Positions 61,790 to 64,000 of a DNA stretch of 64,000 bases are shown one piece after another. Both the position numbers and the translations under genes were made by a program. Every line of letters starts with the position of its first letter. Position 1 is the stretch's first letter. A model generated the notes under the pieces. The model was not told the DNA's origin and made no database searches. It worked only from the letters and a program-made list of their open reading frames with translations. The DNA comes from an uncultured Bacteroidales bacterium (GTDB lineage: Bacteria; Bacteroidota; Bacteroidia; Bacteroidales; UBA932): positions 43,055 to 107,054 of the forward strand of contig ONDR01000002.1 of assembly GCA_900316675.1 (NCBI GenBank). Reading direction: 5' to 3'.

Positions 61790-63844
61790 ATGAACAAGAT
61801 TGTAATTAAAGACTGGTTCCGGTTTTTTGCACCCAGGTTTTTGTGCCTGGCCCTTATCCTGGGCTTATTGGTCCGCATCGTCCTGATTTTGCATCCCGTC
61901 ACTACTGTCGATTGGGGCTTCGCAGACTGGATGAAGATAATCTTCCTGGGCTTCCTGAACGATGTCTTCTTCAGCGCCTTCGCCCTTGTGCCGGCCTTCC
62001 TGGTATATTCTTTCTTCAGCGATTTCTTTTTTAAAAAGCCGGCAGGCTATATTGTCTTCGGACTTTGGGCTGCGCTAACCCTGTATGTCTTTTTGTTCAA
62101 CGATATTACGGACGAATACGGAGGCCCGCTGCCCCGTATCGTAAAAGCAGTCCTTACCCTTATCCTTGTCTGCTATGGCATCAAGTTGTTCGTGCCTGCG
62201 GTGCGCGCAACGTGGCATAAGGTGGCAGTTTATATATTGATGATGCTGTATGCATCGTTATCGGTTACAATCGCCTTCAGCGAGGTTGTCTTTTGGGAAG
62301 AGTTCGGTGTACGGTTCAACTTTATTGCCGTCGACTACCTTATATATACGAACGAGGTGGTGGGCAATATTATGGAGTCTTATCCTATTGTTCCGATGTT
62401 CCTGGGAGTCTTTGTCGTTGCTGCGATAATCTGTGCCCTCATGGTAAGGGGAAAGAAGCTTGCCGGCGCGGGTGTTGGCAGCCTTCGCTCCTGGCTTATC
62501 AATCTATGCTGCCTGGCAGCTGCCTGCTTCGCCGGTTATTTCTGGCTGCACAACGATTTCCGCAACTGGGGAAGTACGAACCAGTTTGCAACACAGATCC
62601 ATCAGAACGGATGCTGGGATTTCCTGGAGGCCTTCGCCTCAAATGAGCTGAACTACGAACAGTTCTATGCTGTTATTCCGGACGAGGAGGCTGATGCCAT
62701 GCAGAAGCAGATGTGCAATATGAACGCTGACGGCATTACTCCCGTCCGTGACGACAATCAGCCGATTCGCAAGAATATAGTACTTGTTACGGTAGAAAGT
62801 CTTAGCGCAGATTTCCTTACCAGGTATGGCCAGGAGGCCGATATCACCCCTTGCTTGGATACCATTATGAACAAGGGACTGGTCTTTGACAATCTGTTCG
62901 CAACCGGAAACAGGACAGTCCGCGGCCTTGAGGCCGTTACCCTTTGCATCCCTCCTTCCGCCGGAGCCAGCCTGGTAAAGCGTCCGGACAATCTGGACTT
63001 TTTCTCTACCGGAGCCTTGCTTGAAGGAATGGGCTATTCCCCTATATTTATATATGGAGGCGACAGCTACTTTGATAATATGGGCGCTTTCTTCAGGAAA
63101 TGCGGCTACGAAATCTGGGACAAGAAGATGTACGATGCGTCTGCCATATCCTTCTCTAATATTTGGGGTACGGCCGACGAAGATTCGTACCGCGAGGCCA
63201 TAGGCCTTTTGGACAAGGCCTGGGAGGCCGGCTCCACTGTATTCGCCCACATCATGACGATATCCAACCATCGGCCTTACACCTATCCGGAAGGCCGCAT
63301 CGAATATGATGGAAATGCAATGAGCCGCAAGGCGGCGGTAAAATATACCGACTGGGCTATTGGTAAGTTCATTTCCGATGCTTCTTCCCGTCCCTGGTTC
63401 AAGGAAACTGTATTTGTTATTGTGGCGGACCACTGCGCATCGTCCGCCGGAAAGACATCCGTTCCTTTGGATGGATATCATATCCCGGCCGTAATCTATG
63501 CTCCCGGTTTCATCGAGCCTGCTGCCGTGGACAAAGTCTGCTCGCAGATTGACATAATGCCGACGCTTTTCTCTTTGTTGCATCTTTCCTATGATTCCAG
63601 ATTCTATGGTGCAGATATCCTGTCTCCCGATTATAAGGAAAGAGCCTTTGTGGCTACTTATCAGGATCTGGGTTATTATGCCGATGGTATCCTTACCGTC
63701 CTTTCTCCGGTGCGTAGTGTAAGGCAGTTCAAGGTAAGCCGCGATCAGGATGGAGGATTCAAAGAAAGCCTGATGGAAGAGGAAGAGCCGGTAACGCTTA
63801 AGGAGGCTCAGGCGTTTTATCAGGCCGTAAATAAGATGTATTAG
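61790..63844 (+). CDS. LTA synthase/phosphoglycerol transferase-like membrane sulfatase-fold protein
   Basis: 684 residues from the ATG at 61790. About five membrane helices in the first 260 residues, then a periplasmic alkaline-phosphatase-fold domain: NIVLVTVESLSADFL (metal Glu), ITPCLDTIM, and ATGNRTVRGLEAV, where the Thr is the likely nucleophile, with HIMTISNHRPY and VIVADHCASSAGK (metal Asp/His) later. This set fits the LtaS/MdoB/OpgB group, which transfers phosphoglycerol or phosphoethanolamine to glycans or lipids. Gram-negative Bacteroidota lack LTA, so the acceptor is probably another envelope glycan or lipid. Confidence 0.9.
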   Translation: MNKIVIKDWFRFFAPRFLCLALILGLLVRIVLILHPVTTVDWGFADWMKIIFLGFLNDVFFSAFALVPAFLVYSFFSDFFFKKPAGYIVFGLWAALTLYVFLFNDITDEYGGPLPRIVKAVLTLILVCYGIKLFVPAVRATWHKVAVYILMMLYASLSVTIAFSEVVFWEEFGVRFNFIAVDYLIYTNEVVGNIMESYPIVPMFLGVFVVAAIICALMVRGKKLAGAGVGSLRSWLINLCCLAAACFAGYFWLHNDFRNWGSTNQFATQIHQNGCWDFLEAFASNELNYEQFYAVIPDEEADAMQKQMCNMNADGITPVRDDNQPIRKNIVLVTVESLSADFLTRYGQEADITPCLDTIMNKGLVFDNLFATGNRTVRGLEAVTLCIPPSAGASLVKRPDNLDFFSTGALLEGMGYSPIFIYGGDSYFDNMGAFFRKCGYEIWDKKMYDASAISFSNIWGTADEDSYREAIGLLDKAWEAGSTVFAHIMTISNHRPYTYPEGRIEYDGNAMSRKAAVKYTDWAIGKFISDASSRPWFKETVFVIVADHCASSAGKTSVPLDGYHIPAVIYAPGFIEPAAVDKVCSQIDIMPTLFSLLHLSYDSRFYGADILSPDYKERAFVATYQDLGYYADGILTVLSPVRSVRQFKVSRDQDGGFKESLMEEEEPVTLKEAQAFYQAVNKMY

Positions 63845-63926
63845 TAGTGTTGTGGGTGATTCCGGTATGGAACGCCCCCGTCTAAAACGATAAAGTCTAA
63901 ATTTTTTAAAAAAAGTTTGAAAAAAG

Positions 63927-63957
63927 TTTGCACGTTCAAAAAAAGTGCGTACCTTTG
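63927..63957 (+). promoter_or_regulatory. Very strong promoter at the window end
   Basis: TTTG (63927-63930), 19-base spacer, TACCTTTG (63950-63957): full consensus, preceded by A tracts and two copies of AAAAAAGTTTG. The spacer holds GCAC/GTGC in inverted orientation. The style recalls stable-RNA or ribosomal gene promoters of Bacteroidales; the gene lies outside the window. Confidence 0.8.
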
Positions 63958-63960
63958 CAA

Positions 63961-63990
63961 TCCCGCTTGAGAAAATGAGCGGGATTTTTT
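63961..63990 (+). terminator. Hairpin with U tract at the predicted transcript start
   Basis: 7-bp stem TCCCGCT/AGCGGGA (63961-63967 with 63978-63984), 10-base loop, then six T. The expected start site (about 63961-63965) falls in the first bases of the stem, so it could be an attenuator or a stabilising 5' hairpin. Confidence 0.6.
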
Positions 63991-64000
63991 ACCGCCCAGC

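Noticed and set aside
62639..63583. 314-codon open frame antisense to the phosphoglycerol transferase
   Set aside because: No family resemblance; the plus-strand gene has clear metal-site motifs.

Overview
The window is a chromosomal stretch from a member of Bacteroidota, almost certainly Bacteroidales. Evidence for this: two tandem SusC/SusD pairs; lipoproteins of Bacteroidota-restricted families (DUF4249, DUF4251, BACON/propeller); TonB-dependent receptors ending in aromatic residues; no Shine-Dalgarno before most genes; and recurrent promoters of the Bacteroides type (TTG, about 19 bases, TAnnTTTG). GC content is moderate. The genus cannot be fixed by eye; a gut or rumen Bacteroidales is likely. 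I see no rRNA, tRNA, CRISPR array, transposase or prophage gene. No gap between genes exceeds 300 bases.

Layout. 1-11.1 kb (+): a 5'-truncated SusC with its SusD and terminator, then a second SusC-SusD pair followed by two small exported proteins (DUF4397-like lipoprotein and DUF4251-like). 11.3-20.2 kb (-): a tightly packed six-gene operon, in transcription order a Tat-exported lipoprotein L-Ala-D/L-Glu epimerase, a transglutaminase-like lipoprotein, an unknown exported protein, an STN/CarboxypepD TonB receptor, a DUF4249 lipoprotein, and an MG2-like protein with a plug-like module. 20.3-23.1 kb (+): rpsA and rnz. 23.1-29.4 kb (-): uvrB, a GH73 glucosaminidase with LysM, mltG, and a Rel protein with a degraded hydrolase site. 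29.6-33.8 kb: an OmpA-family protein, a HAD hydrolase (-), and htpG. 33.9-39.3 kb (+): an amino-sugar-kinase-like protein, a GH109 enzyme and a mutarotase-GH2 fusion, reading as a GalNAc/galactoside cassette. 39.3-42.9 kb (-): a BtuB-like receptor and BtuG-like propeller lipoprotein. 43-48.9 kb (+): FKBP isomerase, pnuC-family transporter, SGNH esterase, murK-like, murQ, recR, corA. 49-51.8 kb (+): rpsO-pnp. 51.9-59.5 kb (-): alpha-2-macroglobulin lipoprotein and pbpC. 59.7-63.8 kb (+): groES, groEL and an LTA-synthase-like phosphoglycerol transferase. The window ends on a very strong promoter.

Themes. Cell-wall metabolism recurs: dipeptide epimerase, MurK/MurQ salvage, MltG, GH73, PBP1C with its macroglobulin partner. 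Outer-membrane import is the other theme: five TonB-dependent receptors of three types. The most interesting non-coding signals are: a shared palindrome-plus-promoter module in front of both htpG and groESL; a corA leader with two mutually exclusive pairings and a real Shine-Dalgarno; four GC-rich intergenic inverted repeats; a promoter nested in the htpG terminator; and a hairpin with a U-tract exactly at the predicted start of the last promoter.
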